A stretch of 64,000 nt of DNA from CAZNFR01 sp964572225 (GTDB lineage Bacteria; Bacteroidota; Bacteroidia; Bacteroidales; GCA-2748055): contig CAZNFR010000009.1 in assembly GCA_964572225.1 (NCBI GenBank), positions 4,017-68,016 of the forward strand. Direction: 5' to 3'. A program made the translations under genes and the position numbers. The first letter of the stretch is position 1; every line of letters begins with the position of its first letter. A model generated the notes under the pieces. It was not told where the DNA came from and did no database searches. It saw only the letters and a list, made by a program, of their open reading frames with translations. Shown one piece after another: positions 36,318 to 45,098 of the stretch.

Positions 36318-36860
36318 TTAATTTAGCCTGAATTCGCTTTCAACCCTTAGTGGATTGCCAAGCTCGTCGGTTTCGATGGTACCCCTCACATGAACTTTCC
36401 GTACCATCCAGTCCTCAAAATCGCCGGATGCTTCATCTATGGTTCCATTCGTCAGGAAGAATTCACCTCTGCGTATTATTCCTTTGGTAATGCCGGATAG
36501 TAAAATCGTTCCTGTAAGCGGACTATCCCCGGTGAATATAACAAACCGTTCCGAGAATTTTTGTGCATTGCCTTCACCCTCCGGGAATTCCAGGATATTA
36601 TATCCAATGCCATATACTCCATAGTCGTTATAATCACTGAAGGCTACCGTGCCTACCCATAAATACGGGAAGGTTTGAGGGGAGAAAAATTCTTCGGTGT
36701 GTCCCACCGACTAAGGCATGGGTTTTTTACTTTTTTTATGCATGCTTTTTTTGGCACCTTCAGAGAAATCATCAGTCGCAGGATCAAAGGGGGATTGTTC
36801 TGAACACCCGATCATAAAGATCAGGAAAAAGCCGGTAAGAATTAGTGTGATGTTTTTCAT
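36318..36860 (-). pseudogene. Lipoprotein gene interrupted by one in-frame TAG
   Basis: From ATG 36860 the frame reads a lipoprotein signal (MKNITLILTGFFLIFMIGC, Cys19), then SEQSPFDPATDDFSEG and a basic stretch, and meets TAG at 36713-36711. The same frame then runs on without a break for 129 codons (GHTEEFFSPQTFPYLWVGTV to VESEFRLN). A GTG at 36707 is the only nearby restart. The C-terminal part is beta-rich and of no recognised family. The simplest reading is one lipoprotein of about 180 aa with a nonsense mutation. It lies upstream of the sulfatase on the same strand, but a terminator separates them. Confidence 0.7.
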
Positions 36861-37019
36861 GGTAAAATGGATTTAGATTAGGATTGCATTACTGGATAAA
36901 AGTAGGGACTGGCAAGCGCCTATTTCCAACAGTTTAGTATCAAAAATGAATGTTTTTGTATCATTTTGGACGAAAAACCTGTCCTTCGGTCATCTCCCCA
37001 AAAATAATTAGGGTAAGCT

Positions 37020-37835
37020 CTACACAGCGTTAACAATAAACGCTTCCAGGTTTTTAAGGAATTTTCGGGGACTCACCCCGGTGTAATGCTTAAATTCGCG
37101 GATAAAATGCGATTGGTCGGTGAAATTAAGCTTGTAGGCCAGCTCAGTAAGTTTGTGGGGATTGGATAAAAGGTATTTATTGATAGCATTCAGGCGGATG
37201 AGCCGTATGTAATCAGTAATGGTAATGCCGTATTGGATCTTAAACCCTCTTTGGAGTTGCCTGAGGCTTAAGGGTATTGTTTCTTTAATCTCATCAAAAT
37301 GGATATCCCCGTTTTTCTCCCGGATCAGCCGCATGGTTAACTGAATCCGGTCGGGATTGAAAGAATTTCTCCTTAAGAGATCCATGAAAAAACGATTGGT
37401 AAAACTTATTTTTTCCGGCAAGGATGAAGTCTCCCGGATTTGTCCGTGTAAAGACCGAATGTTTTCCCCAATTACATCATATCCGTCTTCATAGGTGGAG
37501 AAGAAAGTACCTGGGGGTATGCCGAAGATCTTATTAAAGCCATCCGGAAAAAAACGTATTCCCATAACTTTTACCGGGGCCGGAAATTTTACGATATAGG
37601 GTTTGGAATATACGCCCAATAGGGTGAAAGTTGGAGATTTGGTGTATTGATGTCCTTCCCGGGTCAGCAAACAATGGTCATCTGAGGTGTGCATGATAAC
37701 TTCGATGCATCCGTTGGGTATTATGTTGGTTTCCCATTCCTTTTCACCGGAAACATTGAAGGTTCCCGTCCAGTAACGTTCAATACAGGATGAAAGGGCA
37801 GGATCGGGTTGTATATCCTGAATAGCCAGATTCAT
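37020..37835 (-). CDS. AraC-family transcriptional regulator
   Basis: About 271 aa from the Met at 37835 (MNLAIQDIQPDPAL); an ATG at 37853 adds six residues (MLCCNI). The N-terminal half (AIQDIQPDPALSSCIERYW, IIPNGCIEVIMH, KVMGIRFFPDGFNKIFG) is a DUF6597-like ligand domain. The C-terminal half is a double HTH with LSLRQLQRGFKIQYGITITD and LAYKLNFTDQSHFIREFKHY. It lies 53 bp downstream of a cupin gene on the same strand and may regulate it. It is intact, unlike the similar regulator at 43731-44540. Confidence 0.88.
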   Translation of the reverse strand: MNLAIQDIQPDPALSSCIERYWTGTFNVSGEKEWETNIIPNGCIEVIMHTSDDHCLLTREGHQYTKSPTFTLLGVYSKPYIVKFPAPVKVMGIRFFPDGFNKIFGIPPGTFFSTYEDGYDVIGENIRSLHGQIRETSSLPEKISFTNRFFMDLLRRNSFNPDRIQLTMRLIREKNGDIHFDEIKETIPLSLRQLQRGFKIQYGITITDYIRLIRLNAINKYLLSNPHKLTELAYKLNFTDQSHFIREFKHYTGVSPRKFLKNLEAFIVNAV

Positions 37836-37888
37836 AATGTTGCAACAAAGCAATGCCGGAAAGGTTTATCCCTTCCCGGCAAAGATAT

Positions 37889-38305
37889 TTACATCATTGA
37901 GGTATCAACCACTTTGGTGTTGATGGGAACGAGCTCATCTTCGAAGTTCGCCACGATGTTATTGGCACCTCCGAAAAACCCCAGTATTTTAAGGGTTTTT
38001 TGACCGGTGTTAACGATATCGTGGGGCACCTGCCTGGGCACCAGCACCACGGATCTCTCCGAAGCATCTGCCTTTTCCCCTCCGATCTCCACTTCGGCAT
38101 CCCCCTCAAGAATGAGAATCAGTTCCTCTGCCGAGTCGGTATGCCTTCCCAGGTGATCTCCCGGCTCAACTTCAAAATACACACTGGCCAGATCTTTGGA
38201 TCCCATTGCTCCCAGTATGGGGAAGGTAGCCTTGCAATGTTGCTTTTTGTCTTCCTTGCCAAAAAATTCGTTCAGCTCGATACTTTTTAAATCTACAGTA
38301 ACCAT
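37889..38305 (-). CDS. Cupin-domain protein
   Basis: A 138-aa single cupin. The first cupin motif reads GDHLGRHTDSAEELILILEGDAEVEIGG in part, with metal-ligand candidates His54-x-x... and Glu in EELILILEG, and the second motif has VPRQVPHDIVNTG. Such small cupins can be metal-dependent enzymes or ligand-binding proteins, and the role here is unknown. It leads a possible unit with the AraC regulator. Confidence 0.82.
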   Translation of the reverse strand: MVTVDLKSIELNEFFGKEDKKQHCKATFPILGAMGSKDLASVYFEVEPGDHLGRHTDSAEELILILEGDAEVEIGGEKADASERSVVLVPRQVPHDIVNTGQKTLKILGFFGGANNIVANFEDELVPINTKVVDTSMM

Positions 38306-38400
38306 AACGTTTATATTTAAGGATTAATAATTTCTGGTACAAATCTAAGGGTGAGAGGACTCTTGAAATTGTAACAGAACGACATTATGGTTTTAAGGCG

Positions 38401-39776
38401 TCAGGATTCCAGGATACGGTGTTTCCTTAAGGTGAAGAAAAGGATGATCAAAGCAATAATAGCTCCCAGTAAATCAGCCAATGGAAAGGCCAGCCATACC
38501 CCATCCAGTCCGAGATTAAAAAGTCCGGGTAGTATAAGCACCATGGGGGTTATCAGCAGAAGCCAGCGCTGCACAGCGAGGATAAAAGCAGAAATGGGTT
38601 TGCCCATGGCCTGATGTGTACCCATGGTAGCATGCGAAATACCCATCAGCCACATCATAGCGATCACAATCCGAAGGGCACGTGGGCCCATTTCCAGCAA
38701 TTCGGCATTATTGGTGAAGAGTCCGAAAACAGGACGAGCCAGTGCCATAAACAGTCCCAAAGCCAACAATCCATAGATGATGGCGTAACGGAAACCCAGC
38801 TTGATGGTCTTTTTGATCCTGGCTTTTTCATCTGCCCCGAAATTGTATCCCACAATGGGTTGCATTCCCTGGTTAAGTCCGAACAGCGGCATACCGAAGA
38901 AAAGAGTGATCTTGTATATTATTCCGAAGGCTGCGATTGCCATGTCTCCCCCTATAGCCCCAAGGGTATGATTAAGTACTACATTGGCCACACTGCTCGA
39001 CGATCTCATTCCAAACCCGGAAAGTCCGACACTGAATGCCGGTCTCAGGATTTTCGGATCCAGATTCAGGTTTTTGAACCTGAAATTAATGACATGATCC
39101 TTCCGGGTGAAGTACCAGATCAGGTAGATCAATGTGGTAAACTTACCGGTTATGGTGGCAAGGGCTGCTCCTTTCATCCCCATATCCAGAGGAAAAATAA
39201 ATATGTAATCAAGAACTACATTAACGAAAAGCCCTAGTAGCATAGCGCGCATGGCTTCCCTGGCATTTCCTTCTGCTCTTACATAATTGCTGCTGCTCAC
39301 ACAAAAGGGAAACCATAGCATGCCAATAAATATGATCCTTCCATATTCTGTGGCATAGGGCAGAATCATATTTATNNNNNNNNNNGAATCGTCTCTGTCG
39401 ATCCGAATCCTCTCATGATCTGGGGGGTGAAAATAAATCCCAGACTGCTGAAAATAACGCTGATCAGGATGATCATCAGGAAGCCACTGCCTGCTGTCCG
39501 ATTCACTTCCGATAAATCCTTACGTCCCAGCTGCCTGGAAATCAGGGTGCCGGTACCAATGCCAATCAGATGGGCGAAAGAAGAAATGATAGCCACCACG
39601 GGCAAAACAATAGCCACACCGGCAATCCCTTCAGGACCCACGCCCCTTCCCACAAAGATGGTATCGATTATATTGTAAAGGGCATTGGCAAACAAGGCCA
39701 CCATGGAGGGTAGCGATAACTTCAGTAATAATCGGTTGATACTGGCAGTACCCAGCTCTTCGTGCTTTTTTGCCAT
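38401..39776 (-). CDS. MATE-family efflux transporter, interrupted by an assembly gap
   Basis: The N-terminal part (39386-39776; MAKKHEELGTASINRLLLKL, FVGRGVGPEGIAGV, LISRQLG) and the C-terminal part (38401-39369; ILPYATEYGRIIFIG, SNYVRAEGNAREAM, PIVGYNFGA) are the two sides of a 12-helix MATE exporter (Na+ or H+ driven drug/metabolite efflux). The 10-N placeholder at 39376-39385 falls in the segment STETI(LPYATEY). Joining the two sides at the shared GATTC restores a continuous frame of about 453 aa, the normal MATE length. The break is thus probably an assembly artefact and the gene intact. Confidence 0.85.
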
Positions 39777-39867
39777 GGAAGATTTTCCCCTTAGGCATGC
39801 AAAGGTAAAATCCTTCCATGGAATTATTCGAATATTCCAAAGAGGATATTAGATAAGCTGCCGATTT

Positions 39868-41877
39868 TTAAATTTTTTTGAATTCTACCGCTACTCCTCC
39901 TCCCGGAGCAAGTTTAAGTGTGAGTTCATCTCCCTTTTCCACCTCTGTCTGTTCAATGACATAATCGGCCGGATTGTTAAGGTAATGAGCATCTTCTGTA
40001 TCCTTATACAGGGTTGCGGCATACCGCGCACCCTCATTCAAAAAATCAAGACTAAGGGTGAAACTCCGGCTTTCCTCATCGGTAATGGAACCCAGATACC
40101 AGTTATCCGAGTTTCTATCCTTTCTTGCTATGGTTACATAATCCCCGATCTGAGCATTTAACACCCTGGTTTCTTCCCAGTCGACCGGCACATCCATGAT
40201 AAACTGAAAAGCAGGATGTCCTTCATAGTTCTCTATAAGATCGGCGGCCATGTGGAGTGGACTGTAGATCACAACATAGAGTGCAAGCTGTTTGGCCAGC
40301 GTGGTGTTAACCTGATTGTTTTCCCTGCCAGGTATGGTCAGCTCGAAGATGCCGGGTGTATAATCCATGGGTCCTCCAAGTAATCGTGTGAAGGGTATGA
40401 TGCAGGTATGGGAAGGTGGATTCCCTCCATCTCCACTCCAGGCATTATACTCCATCCCGCGTCCCCCTTCGCGTGTGAGCATGTTTGGATAGGTCCTTCT
40501 TTCTCCGGTGGCCTTGATGGGCTCATGGAAATTTACCGAGATCTTATGTTCTGCAGCTTTTTTCACCACTTCGCGGTAATAGTTTACCCCATACTGTCCG
40601 CAATGCCATTCCTTCTGATCAAGGCGACTTCCTACCTGTCCGATTTTGGCCGAACGGATGCCAAGCGACTGGGCCAGGTCCATGGCAGTGTCGATCTGAC
40701 GGAAATAATTCTCGGTGTTGGCCATGGTCTCATGGTAAATCTGCAAACTTACTCCCTTCGACTGGGCATATTCCTGTACCTCAATCAGATCATAATCGTC
40801 GGTGGTGTTGACAAAGCTGATCCCGCTTCCGTCGTCCAGCCACCATTCGGTAACCCATCCTTTATTCCAGCCTTCTACCAGGACTTCGGGTATGTCGTGT
40901 TCTGCAGCAAAATCAATATATTTTTTTGCTCTTGCCGTGGTGGCACCATGGTTTTCCCCTTCGGTAAAGGTGTATTTACCAATATGCATTCCCCACCAGA
41001 TACCCACGTATTTGCCGGGTTTAACCCAGGCTACATCGCCCAGGGTATTAGGAGGATTCAGGTTGAGAATTAGCCGTGAGGTGATCAGGTCACCCGGATT
41101 ATCAGCGATTTGAATGGTTCTCCAGGGGGATCTGTGAGGTGTCTCCGCTTTTACCTTGATGCCATCCGACCAGGGTGCCAGGTCGCATTCAAGGCCGTTC
41201 TCCCCGTCGGGCATCAGTGTCATTGAAGCATAATCAGTCAGATCTGCTTCATGAATGCTTAAATATATTTTTTCCTGGGTCACCAGGGTGACCGGAGTAT
41301 GTATTGCTTTTATGGTATCGGTGTCATTAATGCCGGTTTCCCTGTACAGGTATTCGTAACGTTCAGGCTGGTAGGCTGGTATCCACCATGCTTTGTGATT
41401 CCCGGTGAAATTAAACTCAGTGAGTTCATTCAAGATTTCAAAATAGCCCAGTTTATTCTGCTCCGGAAAGACATAACGGAATCCGAGTCCGTCATTAAAA
41501 ACCCTGAATTCAATTTTCAGCAAACGTTTTTCTCCTCCCTTTTCCATCAGATCTACCACCAGCTTATTAAAGTTATTTCTTACCACTCTTTCTTCACCCC
41601 AGGGCTGTTCCCAGGATTCATCATTACTCCCTTTGCTGCTGGCTGTGACATGGAAGTTCGCCTTCAGTGGAGATTCTTCCTTGAACTCAAATCCAAGCGC
41701 AGAAGGGGTAATCACTTGTTGGCCTTTGTAATAAACCGAATAGGTCAGGGCGCTGTCGCTGTTTATGAAATTAACTTCAATGTTTCCGTCAGGAGAGGTG
41801 ACGCTAAGATTCTGATTCTCTTTTTGACTGCACGAAAATAGGATTGCAGTGATAAGGAAAAAATAACTATACTTCAT
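39868..41877 (-). CDS. Glycoside hydrolase family 97 (alpha-glucosidase-like)
   Basis: A 669-aa lipoprotein (signal ends LFSC, Cys16). An N-terminal beta-sandwich (about 20-290) has LSVTSPDGNIEVNF and IEFRVFNDGLGFRYVFPEQ. The catalytic TIM barrel (about 300-570) has KYVGIWWGMH, VLVEGWNKGW, SVNFHEP, RRTYPNMLTREGGRG and GGPMDYTPGIFE. The C-terminal beta domain ends the protein. Glu in FHEP and Glu in LTREGGRG match the two base residues of inverting SusB-type enzymes, so inverting alpha-glucosidase is the best guess. There is no SusC/SusD pair nearby. It is transcribed alone, next to a GH32 gene. Confidence 0.92.
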   Translation of the reverse strand: MKYSYFFLITAILFSCSQKENQNLSVTSPDGNIEVNFINSDSALTYSVYYKGQQVITPSALGFEFKEESPLKANFHVTASSKGSNDESWEQPWGEERVVRNNFNKLVVDLMEKGGEKRLLKIEFRVFNDGLGFRYVFPEQNKLGYFEILNELTEFNFTGNHKAWWIPAYQPERYEYLYRETGINDTDTIKAIHTPVTLVTQEKIYLSIHEADLTDYASMTLMPDGENGLECDLAPWSDGIKVKAETPHRSPWRTIQIADNPGDLITSRLILNLNPPNTLGDVAWVKPGKYVGIWWGMHIGKYTFTEGENHGATTARAKKYIDFAAEHDIPEVLVEGWNKGWVTEWWLDDGSGISFVNTTDDYDLIEVQEYAQSKGVSLQIYHETMANTENYFRQIDTAMDLAQSLGIRSAKIGQVGSRLDQKEWHCGQYGVNYYREVVKKAAEHKISVNFHEPIKATGERRTYPNMLTREGGRGMEYNAWSGDGGNPPSHTCIIPFTRLLGGPMDYTPGIFELTIPGRENNQVNTTLAKQLALYVVIYSPLHMAADLIENYEGHPAFQFIMDVPVDWEETRVLNAQIGDYVTIARKDRNSDNWYLGSITDEESRSFTLSLDFLNEGARYAATLYKDTEDAHYLNNPADYVIEQTEVEKGDELTLKLAPGGGVAVEFKKI

Positions 41878-42071
41878 AGTCGGTTCGTTTTAGTCTGAGA
41901 AGGATGATAATTGTGCCGATCGAAACAAATATCGAAAAAATAATCCGGAACTGAATTTTTGAATTTTTAAAAACGTAGAGGGATAATTATTGGAAATATG
42001 TTTGTATTTATTATTAACGTATTGAAATACAAGATATTACCGTTTCTTAGTGCGAAATCCCCTGATTTATA

Positions 42072-43643
42072 TTATTGATACTGATTGCTGAGGTTAATGG
42101 TCTCCAGTTCCCAGGCTTTCAATTCAACCAGTCGGCCATTCCCACCCAGACTGGTCAATGCGACATGATCCCCCTTCACATTTTCTTCAAATAACTGCCT
42201 TGAAATGCAATAACGTCCCCCATTTACAAATACTTCCACAAATTTCCGGTCAATGAACACTTGCAGTTTTAGAGTTTCCCCTTTTTTCCAGTCTCTGAGA
42301 GGTACCCTGACACCATCAACATTTAACATATCTCCACTCCAGGCAATATAGAGTCCGCCTTCCCCATTTTCGTCGCAAAGCACATTCATCCCGCAGAAAG
42401 AGGCATTCAGCAAGTCAAACTCTGCATGAATCTCCAGTTGGTTTCCTGTCAATCCCGCTATTGGATAATACGCAGTGACCGCTCCATCCACTTCCAGATT
42501 CTTTTCAGCCATCCTGAAGGGGTTTTTCCTTAATTCTTTCATGCTCTCTATGGGTCTTTGAAGCAGCTTGTCTTCATCAAAATATAACTTACGTGGGATC
42601 GCAAAGCAACCGTTCCACAGCAGATTCTCATTTTTCAGGGATTCATTCATATAGGTAGGAAGCCAGGGCCGGTCCCAGCCCGGCATCCACGCCATCAAAA
42701 ATAGCCTGCCCTCATCATCCTGTATGGTCTCCTGGGCGTAATAGTGTCCGCTAAAGTCAATAATTCCTTCCTCTTCGGGAATAAACTTCAGACTTTCAAG
42801 GTCAAATTCCCCGGTGAAATAGTTGACGCGGTCAACAGGTGCATCCGTTGAAGATATAAAGATCCATTTATCCCCCAGTTTCCTGAACTCGGGTACTTCC
42901 AGATTCCGGTATTTATGCTTTTCTACCGTAAAGAGGTTGCCCTTGAATTCCCATTCCGTTAAATCCTCATTTCTGGCTTCGAAAATGGGTACCGGTACAT
43001 AATCCTCTTCGAGCAAATCAGCACATGCAATCATAAATGATCGTTCCTCCACCCTGAAAACAAAAGGATCGCGCCAAAAATCATCGTAGGGAGGAAGACC
43101 CGGATGTTCAAGCGTAAGGATGGGGTTTTTTCCTTCGTGCACCCATTCAGACAGCTGATTATTAGTAAATTCGGCTCTCCAGAACATCATTGGACCGTCC
43201 TTGCTCTGTGAATAGAAAGCCAGTTTCTTTCCTTTGGGAGTGACAATGGTGGAACCCGAACCTATGGCATGGAGTCCCATATCCAAGGCCGGAGTGATAC
43301 CGGCAGGCATGGATTCCCAGTGAAGCAGGTCCCTGCTTCGGGCATGGTCCCAGTACCAGGCCCCGGGATGAAAAGCAAAGGGCTGCAAGCCATAAAAGAT
43401 ATGGTACCATCCATCGTGATAAATACCTCCGTTGGGATCACCCATACAACCTACCGGGGGAGTAAGGTGATAACCGGGTCTGAAGGGATCCTTGTTGATC
43501 CGGATGGAAGAATCCCGGATAGCAATGTCGATGTTTTCTCGGGTGAGATCCCAGCTTTGCGCTTCCAGTTCCGGTATTGCAATAATAATTAAAAGGGAGA
43601 TTATCCACCTGCAATGGATACGGCATTTATGATCTTTTTTCAT
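42072..43643 (-). CDS. Glycoside hydrolase family 32 (fructan/sucrose hydrolase-like)
   Basis: A 523-aa exported protein (signal ends ELEAQ). The five-bladed propeller has the three GH32 acidic motifs: GDPNGG (nucleophile Asp, with MGDPNG in place of the usual MNDPNG), FWRDPFVF (the RDP transition-state Asp) and LEVPEF (acid/base Glu, with EVP instead of ECP). GIYHDGWYHIFYGLQPF and RDLLHWE are also typical. A C-terminal beta-sandwich covers about 370-515. It probably cleaves beta-fructosyl bonds; the changed GDPNG and EVP motifs leave the exact substrate open. Confidence 0.88.
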   Translation of the reverse strand: MKKDHKCRIHCRWIISLLIIIAIPELEAQSWDLTRENIDIAIRDSSIRINKDPFRPGYHLTPPVGCMGDPNGGIYHDGWYHIFYGLQPFAFHPGAWYWDHARSRDLLHWESMPAGITPALDMGLHAIGSGSTIVTPKGKKLAFYSQSKDGPMMFWRAEFTNNQLSEWVHEGKNPILTLEHPGLPPYDDFWRDPFVFRVEERSFMIACADLLEEDYVPVPIFEARNEDLTEWEFKGNLFTVEKHKYRNLEVPEFRKLGDKWIFISSTDAPVDRVNYFTGEFDLESLKFIPEEEGIIDFSGHYYAQETIQDDEGRLFLMAWMPGWDRPWLPTYMNESLKNENLLWNGCFAIPRKLYFDEDKLLQRPIESMKELRKNPFRMAEKNLEVDGAVTAYYPIAGLTGNQLEIHAEFDLLNASFCGMNVLCDENGEGGLYIAWSGDMLNVDGVRVPLRDWKKGETLKLQVFIDRKFVEVFVNGGRYCISRQLFEENVKGDHVALTSLGGNGRLVELKAWELETINLSNQYQ

Positions 43644-43730
43644 GAGTCTGGTTTCCCGACAATATAGTCAAAAGGGATGTACTTAAAAGCAAAAAACACA
43701 AATTTCCCGGAATTCCGGAACCGTATTTTC

Positions 43731-44540
43731 TTAGCTTAGGAAAAAATCCGAAAAGGGCTCACAGGTAACAAAATACTGTCTGGGTGTCATCCCGGTAAGG
43801 CTAAGGAAATCATGGATCATGTGCGACTGATCGTAATAGTCGCTAAGGTAGGAGAGCTCGGTTAGGGTGCATTCAGGATTCATGCTTTTCTCATACACCG
43901 AATACTGGAAACGGATGGTTTAAAGGAATCGTTTAGGGGAGATGCCGATCTGTTCTGAAAAGATCCTTTCAAACTTTTTTCTGCTAAAACAGGCTGTAGA
44001 TGCCAGTTCCTGAATCTCTACTTTTGCCCTTCTTTTCCGGATAAGATCCGAGATATACCCTATGCGATCCACATGGTTCTTTCCCTCAGACTCCCCGAGT
44101 TTTGTCATAGGGTAACTATTCATAATTTTTATTCTCGATTCAAAGTTTCAGGCTTCGTAGAGCATGGATTCAATCACTTCCACTTCTTTACCAAGAACAA
44201 ATTTGAGGGGAATATTCCGGTTGAAGAGTTCATGTGCTCTGATCCCCAGGATCCTGAATAATCTCTGCGGTTCAAAGACCACCGAGAACAGGCCTGGATT
44301 TCCCCGGACCTCCAGGTCATAATAGCGATTGAGATGGCCGCTTACCATGGAGGTCTCTGAAACCCTGAAATCGGGATCATCACAATAAGGTAAGTCGTTG
44401 AAATAAAAAATCACCTCATTGAGTCCGCTGGGCACAATACGCTGCAGATGGGGTTTTCCGCTGCTGGACCCGGAGAGTGTCCAGTAATGCCTCGCGTAGG
44501 GTGAGAGTATTGGGAAAGGTTTTGTGATCTGGTAGCTCAT
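43731..44540 (-). pseudogene. AraC-family regulator broken by an in-frame TGA and TAA
   Basis: One continuous frame from ATG 44540 (MSYQITKPFPILSPYARHYW) to TAA 43731-43733, with two internal stops: TGA at 44148-44150 after SMLYEA and TAA at 43920-43922 after ISPKRFL. Protein of the same family continues after each: NFESRIKIMNSY, then RRAKVEIQELASTACFSRKKFE, then TIRFQYSVYEKS, SYLSDYYDQSHMIHDF and TGMTPRQYF. The N-terminal DUF6597-like and C-terminal HTH_18 domains are both recognisable and no frameshift is needed. The total would be about 269 aa, the normal size. Confidence 0.85.
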
Positions 44541-44580
44541 TATTGGGAATAGGCTAATGCAAAGGTAAACGATTTAGCAC

Positions 44581-44610
44581 AAAAACCGGTCCGGTTTTTC
44601 ACCAGACCGG
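44581..44610 (-). terminator. Terminator of the glyoxalase-like gene
   Basis: On the minus strand CCGGTCTGG, a 7-nt loop, CCGGACCGG (one G-T pair), then a run of T. It lies between the glyoxalase-like and AraC genes. Confidence 0.78.
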
Positions 44611-44620
44611 CTAAGGAGTT

Positions 44621-44977
44621 TTAGCTTCCGTATAATCCCAGTTTATTTCCTTCGCTATCGCTGAAAACAGCGAATTAATCCCGGATTTCGGCTTCAATCC
44701 TGGTTTTTTGCTGAATCACGCTTCCTCCGTTTTGTTTGATTTTTTCGAGGACGGCATCCAACTGGTTGCCGGTATGGAAGCTCACCAGTACTCCGTCTTT
44801 CCCGGGTCTGTAGCCCTCTGCGTAAGTGATGGCTCCTTCATCGCCCGGAAAACAGGTCATTTTCTCATGACCAAAGTCCAGCTTTTCCATGTTCAGGTCC
44901 AGAATGTTGTTGTAAAAATCCACGGCTCTGTCAAAATTTTCGGATGGGATCTCCACCCAGGCAATTAGTTTCTGCAT
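44621..44977 (-). pseudogene. Glyoxalase/VOC-family protein with one in-frame TAA
   Basis: From ATG 44977 the frame reads MQKLIAWVEIPSENFDRAV, FYNNILDLNMEKLDFGHEKM and VLEKIKQNGGSVIQQKT, a single VOC (glyoxalase/bleomycin-resistance-like) module. TAA at 44675-44677 follows EAEIRD. After it the same frame gives FAVFSDSEGNKLGLYGS and then a TAA at 44621. The F-A-x-F-x-D-x-E-G-N-x-x-G-L-Y block is the normal C-terminal strand of this family and carries a metal/active-site Glu. The residue at the stop is usually aromatic (Tyr) in relatives. It is best read as a complete 118-codon gene with one nonsense change. Confidence 0.82.
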
Positions 44978-45098
44978 TTGTTTAATTTTTTAAGTGTAAC
45001 ATTCAGTGCAAAACTAGGTTAGCTGTGCGAGGTAAAATTGGAAAATTGCGACAAAATGGGAAGCAGAGATTTTTGATTCGTTTATGAAAGATCCTGAG

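Noticed and set aside
39868..43643. Polysaccharide utilisation locus
   Set aside because: GH97, GH32 and a sulfatase are close, but there is no SusC/SusD pair, no inner-membrane sugar transporter and no dedicated hybrid sensor in the region. The only TonB receptor (29077-31347) is of the shorter, non-SusC type.
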